A stretch of 11,756 nucleotides of DNA from JAHOYW01 sp964515915 (GTDB lineage Bacteria > Verrucomicrobiota > Lentisphaeria > Victivallales > Victivallaceae), in contig CAZEXM010000094.1 in assembly GCA_964515915.1 (NCBI GenBank), positions 1 through 11,756 on the forward strand. The letters run 5' to 3'. The position numbers were made by a program, and so were the translations under genes. Below, piece by piece: positions 1 to 7,377 of this stretch. The first letter of the stretch is position 1. The number at the start of each line of letters is the position of its first letter. The notes under the pieces are model-generated. The model was not told the DNA's origin and ran no database searches. It worked only from the letters and a program-made list of their open reading frames with translations.

Positions 1-619
1 TGTTTGATCGTTCGTTTTTCGCTCAAATTTGAACTGCAAAACTTGAGTTTTTATTTAACAGTAAGTAATGATGAAAAAGCAGAGGAAAATTCGTCAAGAC
101 TTTATCTAAAATACATGCTATACTTATGAATAACAACTGAGAATTCATAAGGAAGCATGTACATGCTATTAACACACGACAATCTTACAATAACACACCA
201 TTTATCCCAATCAAGCGAGATACTAAACGCACGGCTCAAGCCGTATAACGCGAAAAACCACCAAATCACGGGCATTCACGAAGTTTTCATACGGGGAACG
301 GCGGAAAGAACGCCTAATACACGGCTCAAGCCGCCTAAAGCCAGAAAACCAGGCGCAACAGAGAAAAAGCACTCGCCCCCGCCTCCTTTTTCTGTGCAAA
401 AATGCAAATTGTGAACCGCTTTTTCTGTAGAAACGTATAAGAAAATCAATTTCACGAAGTGTAAAAACAACTAATTTTGTAATTTTTAGAGATTATGAAA
501 TTACAAATAAAACATAAATTATGCTTTAAAATATTATTGGAAATTACAAAAAAATTACAAAAAAGAGATTTTAAAGATTTTTTATTCTGCCTAAATTCAC
601 ATATTTGAGGCTAAAAAAA
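1..619. other. Gene-poor left end with possible orphan leader ORF
   Basis: No recognisable gene lies here. The longest plus-strand frame runs 157-414 (85 codons). It has a TATACT -10-like hexamer at 119-124 without a good -35, and an AAGGA Shine-Dalgarno-like site at 149-153 that fits the second ATG (163) better than the first (157). Its product has no domain I recognise: it contains two similar stretches (ARLKPYNAK and TRLKPPKAR) 30 residues apart and a proline-rich KKHSPPPPF tail. From memory only, similar peptide stretches occur just before FTLIELLVV prepilin starts in Lentisphaerota proteins. No prepilin motif follows here in any frame, so this could be an orphaned leader. Bases 471-619 are AT-rich with repeated AAATTACAAA words and nothing else I can support. 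Confidence 0.3.
231..334. repeat. Two copies of a CGGCTCAAGCCG palindrome, 90 bases apart
   Basis: ACGGCTCAAGCCG occurs at 231-243 and again at 321-333. Each copy can fold as a 5-6 bp hairpin with a CA centre (ACGGCT/AGCCGT in the first copy, CGGCT/AGCCG in the second). Flanking bases are also partly conserved (CTAA before, an AAACCA word about 20 bases after), so a unit of roughly 40 bases may have been duplicated. The spacing of 90 is a multiple of three and keeps the same reading frame in the ORF that spans it. Function unknown. Confidence 0.55.
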
Positions 620-695
620 TGGCACCCCGGACAGGATTCGAACCTGTGACAGCTTGATTAGAAGTCAAGTGCTCTATCCTCTGAGCTACCGGGGC
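620..695 (-). tRNA. tRNA-Arg (anticodon TCT)
   Basis: On the minus strand the sequence folds as a full cloverleaf. The acceptor stem is GCCCCGG with CCGGGGT, the first pair being G-U. The D arm is GCTCAGAGGATAGAGC. The anticodon stem CTTGA/TCAAG encloses loop CTTCTAA, giving anticodon TCT, which reads AGA arginine codons. The T arm is ACAGG-TTCGAAT-CCTGT, the discriminator base is G, and CCA is encoded. A run of seven T follows directly after CCA and may aid termination. The mature tRNA body without CCA is 623-695. No duplicated 3'-end segment or integrase is visible nearby, so there is no sign that it served as an integration site inside this window. Confidence 0.96.
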
Positions 696-710
696 ACATC
701 ACGGAAGCTA

Positions 711-738
711 AATATGCTTGCATTTTGCGAAATTTCAA
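711..738 (-). promoter_or_regulatory. Candidate sigma70 promoter of tRNA-Arg
   Basis: Read on the minus strand, TTGAAA (733-738) is followed after 16 bases by CATATT (711-716). The -10 box ends 15 bases before the tRNA 5' end, a suitable distance for a short precursor leader. Matches are 5 of 6 for the -35 and 4 of 6 for the -10. Assigned by eye. Confidence 0.45.
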
Positions 739-903
739 TAGTAATAACTGCCTTTTTTGCGTTTAATTTTGATTTGAGGCTCACGGTGATTCCGTTCATT
801 AGACGGCACCGCCAATAGCCTGTTTTATTCGTAACATGTTATTAAAATCAGTTCCTGTTGCTGTACATAAAGAGTACTGATGACGGAAACTCATAAGATA
901 CTG

Positions 904-2679
904 CTATTTCCGTTTTTGTATCTTTGCGAAACGTCTGCTTCGTCTGTCATCGCGTCGTTTTTTAGTTGGCGCCTGTCCGCTCCGGCGCTGTTTTTTCAAC
1001 ACCTCCATTTGCGGACGGCGCTCGGCTAAACCCCGGTTGACTTGAATAGTTTCACCATCCGAAGTTTTACCGCAGTAATACATTGCCGCGCCCATTGTCA
1101 TCGGCAAAGGAATATAATCCTGAACCTGCTGCGGGCTCCAGTTTTGACGATTCAAAAATTCATCCACCGTTTTCATTTCTTTTTCAGTACAACCAGGAAA
1201 ATTGGAAATAAACAGAGGTATCAGATATTGCTTTTTGCCGGCGGCTTCGCTGTCTTCCGCAAAAACCTTCATGAATTTATAAAAATCCTCCGCCGGATTT
1301 TTGCGCATTAATTTTAAAACTTCCGGATGCAGGTGTTCGGGAGCGACTTTCATGTGCCCGGAAACATGGTGCTGAATTATTTCGCGCATTAATTCACGCT
1401 GTTTGACCGCCAAATCCAGGCGGATTCCCGAATTTATATACACCTGTTTCACGCCCGGAAATGTTCGTATTTTACGCAGCAATTCGATTAAATCCCTGCC
1501 TTCGGCCTGATAATTGCGGCATTGTTCCGGGAACAAACAACTCGGCTGATGACAGTTCAAACATTTCCTGGTATCAAGCGGGCCGCTGTTGTAAATATTG
1601 CCCGCCGCTCCGCCGATATCACTGATTGTGCCGCGAAAATTCTCACGTTTTGTCATGCGTTCGACTTCACGCAGGATTGAGGCCTGGCTGCGTGAACGAA
1701 TTGAACGCCCCTGGTGCGCGACCAGCCCGCAAAATGTACAGCCGCCCGGACAGCCGCGAACCGCCGGAATCGAATGCTTAATAGTTTCAAATGCCGCTAT
1801 CGGTTTTTTGTACTTCGGGTGCGGCAAACCGGTGAAAGGTAAATCGTGTACTTTGTCGAGTTCATCGCTGGTCAGGGGCATGCCCGGCGGCTCCAACACC
1901 AGCAAACGCTCGCCGTAGCACTGCGTCAAGCCACGCGCGCTGCAGGGATTCATTTCCCGTTCGATTAAAGTTGTACTGCGCAGCAAAGCGTCTTTATCTC
2001 TTTTCATTTCCTCCCATGAAGGCAATTGCAGATAGGCGGAAGCATTGAAGTTTTGCGCTTCGTTTTTGCCCAGAACTACGGCCGTGCCGCGGATTCCGCG
2101 CAAAGCTTTGCCGTCTTCGAGGCGTTTGAGGATTTCACAGACGGAGTTTTCGCCCATACCGAAGCACAAAATATCGGCTTTGGAATCCACTAAAATGCTT
2201 TGCCGGATTTTGTCCTGCCAGTAGTCGTAATGCGCAACGCGGCGCAAACTGGCTCCGACTCCACCCATAAAAATAGTTTTCCCGGGGAAAGCGCGGCGGG
2301 CAAGTTGACAGTAGACGATTTCCGCATGTGGCGGACGTTTACCGGTTTCGCCGTCTTCTGAATAAACATCATTTTTGCGGAAACGGCGCGCGGCAGTATA
2401 AATGTTGACCATCGAATCCATGTTGCCGGAACTCACACCGCAGCAGAGGCGAGGTTGCCCCATTATTTGCAGGGCAGCCGGATCGGTCCAATCCGGCTGC
2501 GCGATAATTCCGACGCGGTAGCCTTTGTCCTGAAGTACGCGCCCGATAACAGACACTCCGTAAGAAGGATGATCAACGTAGCAATCACCGGTCAGCAAAA
2601 TAATATCGAGCTCATCCCAGCCAAGTTTCTGCATATCCTCACGGGATGTTGGAAGAAATGGAAATTTTTTAGAATTCAT
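904..2679 (-). CDS. ygiQ: YgiQ family radical SAM protein (UPF0313)
   Basis: This is a 591-residue protein of the YgiQ family, cytoplasmic iron-sulfur radical SAM enzymes whose reaction is not established. The N-terminal Radical_SAM_N part shows family-typical stretches: GWDELDIILLTGDCYVDHPS near residue 20-40, GVSSGNMDSM at 81-90, GGVGASLRRVAHYDYW at 139-154 and SILVDSKADI at 161-170. The 4Fe-4S/SAM motif CPGGCTFC gives cysteines 310, 314 and 317. A second cysteine cluster (373, 376, 381, 387) and KVAPEHLHPE near 444-453 follow, as in the family, then QVQDYIPLPMTMGAAMYY before an Arg/Lys-rich tail. It is shorter than E. coli YgiQ (about 740 residues), mainly at the C terminus. The ATG overlaps the stop of the upstream gene as ATGA and no clear Shine-Dalgarno is seen, so translational coupling is likely. 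Confidence 0.95.
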   Translation of the reverse strand: MNSKKFPFLPTSREDMQKLGWDELDIILLTGDCYVDHPSYGVSVIGRVLQDKGYRVGIIAQPDWTDPAALQIMGQPRLCCGVSSGNMDSMVNIYTAARRFRKNDVYSEDGETGKRPPHAEIVYCQLARRAFPGKTIFMGGVGASLRRVAHYDYWQDKIRQSILVDSKADILCFGMGENSVCEILKRLEDGKALRGIRGTAVVLGKNEAQNFNASAYLQLPSWEEMKRDKDALLRSTTLIEREMNPCSARGLTQCYGERLLVLEPPGMPLTSDELDKVHDLPFTGLPHPKYKKPIAAFETIKHSIPAVRGCPGGCTFCGLVAHQGRSIRSRSQASILREVERMTKRENFRGTISDIGGAAGNIYNSGPLDTRKCLNCHQPSCLFPEQCRNYQAEGRDLIELLRKIRTFPGVKQVYINSGIRLDLAVKQRELMREIIQHHVSGHMKVAPEHLHPEVLKLMRKNPAEDFYKFMKVFAEDSEAAGKKQYLIPLFISNFPGCTEKEMKTVDEFLNRQNWSPQQVQDYIPLPMTMGAAMYYCGKTSDGETIQVNRGLAERRPQMEVLKKQRRSGQAPTKKRRDDRRSRRFAKIQKRK

Positions 2680-3248
2680 TTTTCAGAACTGCCTGCGGCT
2701 TTCCTGCTGGTATCAATTTTTATTTTCGGGAATACGCCGTTTACAGGGATTTTGCCGACCGTTGTCAATTTATCGTAATTTATAAATTTAAACGGCAATT
2801 CATAGTTCACCTGACCGCTCTTGCTCAAAGTATAAACCAGAGTCGCTGAAATTGTTTTCTTCGCGTTCCCGAAAACCTCGCTGTCAAGAATAAACAATAA
2901 TGAATAAATCATTTTGGGATTAGTTTTGGTCAAGTGCCAGCGTTTGACATCAAAAGCACCGTTTCCGATTGCCAGAGCAACGCATTTGTATGCTTTATCT
3001 TTGAATTTTAATTCAAAATCATAAATACTGAGGCTTCGCCCTTTGTGCAGCGTAAAGGCGACTACAGCGTAAGCATAGTGCTTAAATTTGAAATCATAAT
3101 CGTATTTGCCCATATTTCTGATGACAACTTTATTACGGCTGATTTCCGTTGATAAAATATCCCCCAGCCGGAACGGCAGCGTCGCGCTCAGTAATTTGCA
3201 ACCCGAAGCGCATAAAAAAACAAATACCATTAATTTTAGTATATTCAT
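2676..3248 (-). CDS. Secreted or lipid-anchored protein of unknown function
   Basis: This 190-residue protein belongs to no family I recognise. It starts with a short Sec signal (MNILKLMVFVFLCASGC). The cysteine at 17 preceded by ASG could be a weak lipobox, or signal peptidase I could cut after LLSA near residue 22. The mature part looks beta-rich, with alternating aromatic and charged residues (YDYDFKFKHYAYAVVAF, YDFELKFKDKAYKCVAL) and a Lys-rich C terminus. AAGG about ten bases before the ATG can serve as ribosome binding site. It overlaps the ygiQ start by four bases and is evidently in one operon with it, but pairing of an exported protein with a cytoplasmic radical SAM enzyme has no obvious explanation. 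The open frame, signal peptide and tight overlap make it a real gene. Confidence 0.8.
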   Translation of the reverse strand: MNILKLMVFVFLCASGCKLLSATLPFRLGDILSTEISRNKVVIRNMGKYDYDFKFKHYAYAVVAFTLHKGRSLSIYDFELKFKDKAYKCVALAIGNGAFDVKRWHLTKTNPKMIYSLLFILDSEVFGNAKKTISATLVYTLSKSGQVNYELPFKFINYDKLTTVGKIPVNGVFPKIKIDTSRKAAGSSEK

Positions 3249-3284
3249 AAATATATAACCTTAATTTTCAGTATACACATAAGA

Positions 3285-3312
3285 AATATAAACGAATTAA
3301 GGAAAAACTCAA
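3285..3312 (-). promoter_or_regulatory. Candidate promoter of the exported protein-ygiQ operon
   Basis: Minus-strand TTGAGT (3307-3312) and TATATT (3285-3290) are spaced by 16 bases, about 37 bases upstream of the ATG at 3248. Another -10-like TATACT lies at 3270-3275 without a matching -35. Assigned by eye. Confidence 0.4.
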
Positions 3313-3353
3313 GAACAATTGGCAATAGAGCGGCTAAAATAGTGTTTATTCAT

Positions 3354-3382
3354 TTGACGAAAGCTTAAACAGGGCGTATTTT
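3354..3382 (+). promoter_or_regulatory. Candidate sigma70 promoter for the 3422 gene
   Basis: TTGACG (3354-3359), a 17-base spacer and TATTTT (3377-3382) give a predicted start near 3389 and a leader of about 33 bases. A GGAG Shine-Dalgarno at 3410-3413, eight bases before TTG 3422, fits the same transcript. It diverges from the minus-strand promoter at 3285-3312. Confidence 0.5.
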
Positions 3383-3421
3383 ATTAACGAACCTTCGTGT
3401 AAATAAGCTGGAGAACAAATT

Positions 3422-4063
3422 TTGAATCCGCGTTTTCATAAAAGTGTATTGACAAAAGTCAAAAAAACTATAAATAAAGTGAGACAGGCTCAGGTCATTA
3501 AAAGCACTCAAGCTGATTATCTGGTTAAAATGAATATCGCGCCCCTGATGGGCCGACGCGATGCGGCCTATGACCGGGTAGAGGCCTTGCTCGTTGATAA
3601 ACTCTTTACTTATTCGGATATTGACCGTAAAAAAAATTACGAAACAGCCGTAAAGCTTTTGCAAACAGTACTGAAGGACTCGCAGGACATTTTAATCGCA
3701 CTGGATAAGGAAAAGCGTATTGAGCAGGAAAAAAGTTTTATTTGTTTTCTTGAGTTATTACACAGCATCATCCAGGCGGCAAGCAATCTGGTGGATTACG
3801 AATTGTCTTTGTACAACACCGAGAGTACGGTAAACAAGTTTTTAGGCAGTGTTGTCGAGGGGCAGTTGCGGGCGACAGATGATATTATCAGTGACAGCGA
3901 AATGACCATTGTCCAAAGCATCAACGAACTTTTTGAAATTACCCGCGATCAGCTCAATAAACTGCGCGAATACTCCCGCCGCAGCTTTACGCGCTACAAC
4001 GGCGCCAAATACAAAAAATCATTCGTCGAATATAAGAAAATATTCGACGAAGCGGTTAATTAA
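3422..4063 (+). CDS. All-helical protein of unknown function, TTG start
   Basis: This 213-residue protein has no recognised domain. The start is TTG, chosen because GGAG lies eight bases upstream, a promoter precedes it, and the next ATG (codon 37) would remove well-formed helical sequence. The sequence is charged, poor in Gly and Pro and almost wholly helical by eye, with heptad-like leucines (LLQTVLKDSQDILIALDKE, then INELFEITRDQLNKLREY). There is no signal peptide or membrane segment, so it is probably cytoplasmic. It converges with the RDD gene, the two stop codons being separated by two bases. The last codons contain a perfect 12-bp inverted repeat. It has its own promoter and stands alone; function cannot be inferred. 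Confidence 0.75.
   Translation: MNPRFHKSVLTKVKKTINKVRQAQVIKSTQADYLVKMNIAPLMGRRDAAYDRVEALLVDKLFTYSDIDRKKNYETAVKLLQTVLKDSQDILIALDKEKRIEQEKSFICFLELLHSIIQAASNLVDYELSLYNTESTVNKFLGSVVEGQLRATDDIISDSEMTIVQSINELFEITRDQLNKLREYSRRSFTRYNGAKYKKSFVEYKKIFDEAVN
4022..4051 (-). terminator. 12-bp hairpin, likely terminator of the minus-strand operon
   Basis: TTCGTCGAATAT (4022-4033) and ATATTCGACGAA (4040-4051) form a perfect 12-bp stem with loop AAGAAA. On the minus strand it lies 14 bases past the RDD stop codon and is followed by TGATTTTTTG, which contains a six-T run, so it fits an intrinsic terminator. No T-run follows on the plus strand. It sits inside the 3' coding end of the convergent gene, so those codons serve both purposes. 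Confidence 0.6.
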
Positions 4064-4065
4064 AT

Positions 4066-5160
4066 TTACCTTGCCTTGCGGTTGCCGAACACCCTGATCA
4101 ATTTCACGCCGCATAGTATTTCGTGCAGTCCGCGATGGAAAATATATACAAATAAGGGAGAGAGGATAAAACAGACGGGATAAAGTAAAGTAAAAATAAA
4201 AGCCCGGAAAAAATATACTTCCGCGGTTTTTCTCTTACTGATGAATATTCCCCAGTACCACATGCCGAAAGTCTGCGAGTAATATCCGAGGCAAAAAGCA
4301 TAAAAAAGTAAAATAACTATTGCCCAAACCGTAACGCAAACAGTCATTATACCAGTCAAATCCTTAGTGTTTATCCATCGCGCCGCGCCGACTTTTCCAC
4401 TTAAACAAACATATTTCTGATTAGTTGTGGTGTCCACCCATATCGAACCGACCTGATAAGCGGCATCTTTGTCCGCAAGCGTGCAGGGCGGACAATCGGC
4501 GTTTAAATTATTTTCGTGCAATTTTTTGCGAATCGCCGCGTTCTTTTTCTTTTCCGCGTCTAACTTTTCCGCGAAAGATTTTTCAAACTTTTCCAGCTCC
4601 TCACCCTTTTTTCCCTTGCTGGCAGCCGCAAAACTTCTTTCCATTTCCAACCTTCGCTTTCTTTCAGCTCTTTTAACGGCAAGCATCATATTATCTTTTT
4701 CGGCAATTTCCTGTTTGGAATCATCCGTCATCGAAGCAGAAGAAGAATACGCGTGAAAGATGCCGGCGGCACAAATAAGCATTCCAATCAGCAGAATTAA
4801 CATAAGGTCATACAAGCCTGCCATAAAACGCGGCATCATTTGCGCATATTGAGGAGCGCGTTTGTGTTCAAACCTGGAACTGTGCCGGGGGACGAATTTT
4901 GTTACCAGACGTTTTTTGATATTTTTAAGGATTGAACCTGACTTTTCCGTCATTGTCGCGGATTTTTGTATTCTGACCGCCTGTTCCGCGAGCCGTTCCG
5001 CTAAAAACGGTAAATCACCAACAGTCCGCCAGCTCACCACCAAAGAATTGCGGACCGGAGTTTCTGCCGTAATACGGTCTTCCTCAAGCCATTTGGCTAA
5101 AGTTTCCGCGTCAACAGAGCCATGCTCTTCGTTATTTGCGTCTTTAATAATATATTGCAT
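4066..5160 (-). CDS. GYF_2 (DUF4339)-RDD membrane protein with large insertion
   Basis: This is a 364-residue inner-membrane protein. Residues 1-57 look like a GYF_2/DUF4339 domain (YIIKDANNEEHGSVDAETLAKW followed by the WRTVGDLPFL end). An RDD domain begins near 107: R111 and D118 flank the start of membrane segment 1 (about 113-137). The family's mid motif appears as SQTFGMWYWGIFI (295-307), and the family's C-terminal motif as RGLHEILCGVKLI (343-355). Further membrane segments lie at about 270-293 and 315-342. Between segments 1 and 2 sits an unusual insert of about 130 residues: a Lys/Glu-rich probable coiled coil (150-215), then a beta-hairpin-like piece (GSIWVDTTTNQKYVCLS, near 238-254). 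RDD proteins include ion antiporters and many of unknown role. An AGGGA Shine-Dalgarno (5168-5172) lies seven bases before ATG. The 83-base gap to the upstream S41 gene allows co-transcription. Confidence 0.85.
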   Translation of the reverse strand: MQYIIKDANNEEHGSVDAETLAKWLEEDRITAETPVRNSLVVSWRTVGDLPFLAERLAEQAVRIQKSATMTEKSGSILKNIKKRLVTKFVPRHSSRFEHKRAPQYAQMMPRFMAGLYDLMLILLIGMLICAAGIFHAYSSSASMTDDSKQEIAEKDNMMLAVKRAERKRRLEMERSFAAASKGKKGEELEKFEKSFAEKLDAEKKKNAAIRKKLHENNLNADCPPCTLADKDAAYQVGSIWVDTTTNQKYVCLSGKVGAARWINTKDLTGIMTVCVTVWAIVILLFYAFCLGYYSQTFGMWYWGIFISKRKTAEVYFFRAFIFTLLYPVCFILSPLFVYIFHRGLHEILCGVKLIRVFGNRKAR

Positions 5161-5239
5161 TTATGTATCCCTGAATTCTTTATTTATATTAGCTTAATCC
5201 AAGACAGAGTTTTTTCAAATGGGACAGAAAAATAATTCA

Positions 5240-5253
5240 GAAACTATCGTTTC
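5240..5253 (-). terminator. Weak hairpin at the S41 gene stop codon
   Basis: GAAAC (5240-5244) and GTTTC (5249-5253) form a 5-bp stem with the TAG stop next to the loop. Five T follow on the minus strand (5228-5232), but seven bases away. It is at most an attenuating or partial terminator between the S41 and RDD genes. Confidence 0.2.
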
Positions 5254-6551
5254 AACAAATAAGCTTTAGCCGTTTCGATGACATTGTCATGTCCTTCGCG
5301 CAAACAACTGATGCTTAAAATAACTTTTTCGTCGGGTTTTACTCCGCTGCCTTCAATCCCCCTGCCGTTGACGCGGGTAATATTGCCCGTAACTGTTTGC
5401 AGGCGAAAACCGCTGGGAAGCTTTAAAAATATTGACGGCAAACATTTACCGGAACTTGTTGTGCCGAAAATTTCAGCTCGTTTTGCGTCCTGCATGCCGG
5501 CGGCAAAAATTTCAGCGCAGCTGTAAGAATAATTGTCAATCAGAATTGCCACCGGGCCTTTAAAACATTCCGCTTGCGGAAAAGATTTCAGTTGCAGTGT
5601 TGTGCCGTTTATAACTAATTTGCCGAACGAAACAGTTTCCGGGCAGCACCAGGCCGCGAGCCAGGGAGGATACATTAACAAGCCGCCGATATTACCGCGC
5701 ATATCTATGATTAAGGCCTTAACATTGCGGAGCTTGCCAATGACGGCTTTGCGAAAATGCTGCAGCATCGGCGTAGTAAACGCGGTAAATCGTACATAGC
5801 CGACTTCACCCGGCAAAACCGCCGCGTAAAAATTACTGTACAAACGAGGCAGCATCCCGATTTTGAACCATTTTTCGCCATTAAGCCGCCGGGTCAAAAT
5901 AACCGTGCGTTTGACGTTCTCAGCGTTTGAAAACCTGATTGTTACTTTGCTTCCAGGCCGTCCTGACAATAATGCGCGCGCGATAATCGGCCAGCCTAAA
6001 TACAGTTTTTTTTCAGGATACAGAACAATTCCGTTAATCGCCAGAATCACATCGCCCATTTTTATTCCGGCTTTCGCGGCAGGTGAATTTTTCCTGACCC
6101 GCGTAACGCAAATTAGTTTATTACTTTGTAATAAAGTAATTCCGACGTCCGCGGGAAGATCCGGCGGCGGGATAGTTTTTTCAGGTGGACGCCGTTTTTT
6201 GCTCCTGCCTTTGCGTGGAGCGGTATTCCGGCGGATAGTTGACAGTGCCTTGGAAATATTAACTTCATTCGGAGCCATGAGCACGATATGGCTTTGTCCT
6301 AAAGCCTGCAACAATTTGTTAATTTCTCCGGCAAGTTTCCGGTCATTAGCGCATTTTAAAATAGCGGGCTCAAACTTCTTGTAGAGTTTTTGATGTTTCT
6401 GCTTGAAATTACTGTTGAAATGACGACGGCTGACTTCGTTCCAAACTTCATTCAAAACTTGTCCGGCATGTTGACGCGTTTTCCCGGCGGAAAGATTTCC
6501 GCCGACAAGCAGGAACGAAATCAATAATAAAGCTATTCGCATTGGCTTCAC
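5244..6551 (-). CDS. S41 family (C-terminal processing) peptidase with PDZ domain
   Basis: This 435-residue exported serine protease resembles CtpA/Prc-type processing enzymes. A signal peptide (RIALLLISFLLVGGNLSA, cut near residue 22) is followed by a helical N-terminal region, a basic linker (about 110-125), a PDZ domain (about 134-220, with NSPAAKAGIKMGDVILAING) and the S41 core. Catalytic Ser344 is in YSCAEIFAAGMQDAKRAEIF; Lys369 in TTSSGK lies 25 residues later, the same spacing as S430 and K455 in E. coli Prc. IIDMRGNIGG (281-290) is the usual family strand. It should act in the periplasm on protein C termini. The GTG start gives a GTGA overlap with the upstream LolA-like gene; an ATG three codons later (6542) is an equally reasonable start. 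Neither has a strong Shine-Dalgarno. Confidence 0.92.
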   Translation of the reverse strand: MKPMRIALLLISFLLVGGNLSAGKTRQHAGQVLNEVWNEVSRRHFNSNFKQKHQKLYKKFEPAILKCANDRKLAGEINKLLQALGQSHIVLMAPNEVNISKALSTIRRNTAPRKGRSKKRRPPEKTIPPPDLPADVGITLLQSNKLICVTRVRKNSPAAKAGIKMGDVILAINGIVLYPEKKLYLGWPIIARALLSGRPGSKVTIRFSNAENVKRTVILTRRLNGEKWFKIGMLPRLYSNFYAAVLPGEVGYVRFTAFTTPMLQHFRKAVIGKLRNVKALIIDMRGNIGGLLMYPPWLAAWCCPETVSFGKLVINGTTLQLKSFPQAECFKGPVAILIDNYSYSCAEIFAAGMQDAKRAEIFGTTSSGKCLPSIFLKLPSGFRLQTVTGNITRVNGRGIEGSGVKPDEKVILSISCLREGHDNVIETAKAYLLKR

Positions 6552-7327
6552 TTATTTTCAGGAAATTTGAATTCAGAATCAGCAATCTCTTCGTTAACCT
6601 TAACAGAAATTATTTTGGCGGCCATTTTAATGCCCAGCATATTCATGTCCATAAGCATTGGGGTTTTTATTCCCTTAATGACTTTGTAGTCTGATAAATC
6701 AATAGACACTGAAATAACTCCCATATCCGTGAGTTGGTTTTCAATGCTGCGGCGAATTAAAAATTTATTATTATCAATAAACGCTTGCGTCGGAGGAACA
6801 TTGAGTTCTTCAGGCAGAGTGCAAATTAATTTATAGCAGGAAAATTCACCAATTTTGTATAAATACGGATCAAGGGTAACTTTCTCATATATTTCAGCCG
6901 GAGTTAAAGCGGGATTCGCTTTCCTGCATTCAAATTTTGCAAAGGCAAGCAGGATACCGGTTTTCATTTGAATACCCAGCCCGGCAGTTTCTTTCCAGGC
7001 TTTTCCGCCGTCAAATACTTCTGTTAAAGTCGGCATCCCCGGTATTATAAATACAGTCTTCATTTTATCAGGAAATTTACAGGTGGCGGTTGCGTCCATT
7101 TTAATTTGCTGCATAGGTATTGTCATTTGCATTTTTATTATCATGGTTTTCCACGTTTTAGCTACATCTGCGGGGTCGACGGCTTTTTTCATTTTGTCCA
7201 GCAAAAGCTCTTGAGTCATGTTGTGTTTGGCGAGTTTTGAAATAACTGCCGCCTTGCTGACAGCGGGGTTCCGGGCGGCTGCGGTGAAGCAGAATACGGT
7301 TAATAAGACAACAAAAAACTTCAGCAT
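6548..7327 (-). CDS. LolA-like outer-membrane lipoprotein-sorting fold protein
   Basis: This 259-residue secreted protein has a signal peptide MLKFFVVLLTVFCFTAAA, cut near residue 18. The pattern of a short helix followed by strands (MQMTIPMQQIKMDATATC, FPDKMKTVFIIPG, VFDGGKAWKETAGLG) and the late strands around KVIKGIKTPMLMDMNMLGIK resemble LolA/LolB-like lipoprotein-sorting folds. A reading of 'target strand, PDKM, F(D)G, W' is typical of that superfamily but diverges from true LolA. It probably binds a hydrophobic ligand or lipoprotein in the periplasm. AAGAGA lies seven bases before ATG. It is first in a set with the S41 protease (four-base overlap) and probably the RDD gene, so all three may concern envelope proteins. 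Exact role unknown. Confidence 0.65.
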   Translation of the reverse strand: MLKFFVVLLTVFCFTAAARNPAVSKAAVISKLAKHNMTQELLLDKMKKAVDPADVAKTWKTMIIKMQMTIPMQQIKMDATATCKFPDKMKTVFIIPGMPTLTEVFDGGKAWKETAGLGIQMKTGILLAFAKFECRKANPALTPAEIYEKVTLDPYLYKIGEFSCYKLICTLPEELNVPPTQAFIDNNKFLIRRSIENQLTDMGVISVSIDLSDYKVIKGIKTPMLMDMNMLGIKMAAKIISVKVNEEIADSEFKFPENK

Positions 7328-7348
7328 TTTAATTTCTCTTTAAGTTTA

Positions 7349-7377
7349 TTGATAATAAATGTGTTTGGAAATATACT
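7349..7377 (+). promoter_or_regulatory. Sigma70-type promoter of dxs
   Basis: TTGATA (7349-7354), a 17-base spacer and TATACT (7372-7377) match the sigma70 consensus at 5 of 6 and 5 of 6. The predicted start near 7384 leaves a leader of about 57 bases. Confidence 0.6.

Noticed and set aside
620..695. tRNA-Arg as integration site of a genomic island
   Set aside because: No integrase and no copy of the tRNA 3' end elsewhere in the window; the decayed accessory region is 8 kb away, beyond dxs.
784..811. Hairpin CGGTG...CCGT/ACGG...CACCG downstream of ygiQ as terminator
   Set aside because: The stem needs a 3-base bulge and no T-run follows on the minus strand.
1598..1918. Long plus-strand frames within ygiQ, and similar ones in the S41, RDD and dxs genes
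   Set aside because: They are antisense or alternate-frame shadows of strongly supported genes with no domains or ribosome binding sites.
6120..6140. 8-bp hairpin ATTACTTT/AAAGTAAT
   Set aside because: It lies in the middle of the S41 protease gene, is AT-only apart from one pair and explains nothing; probably chance from codon use.
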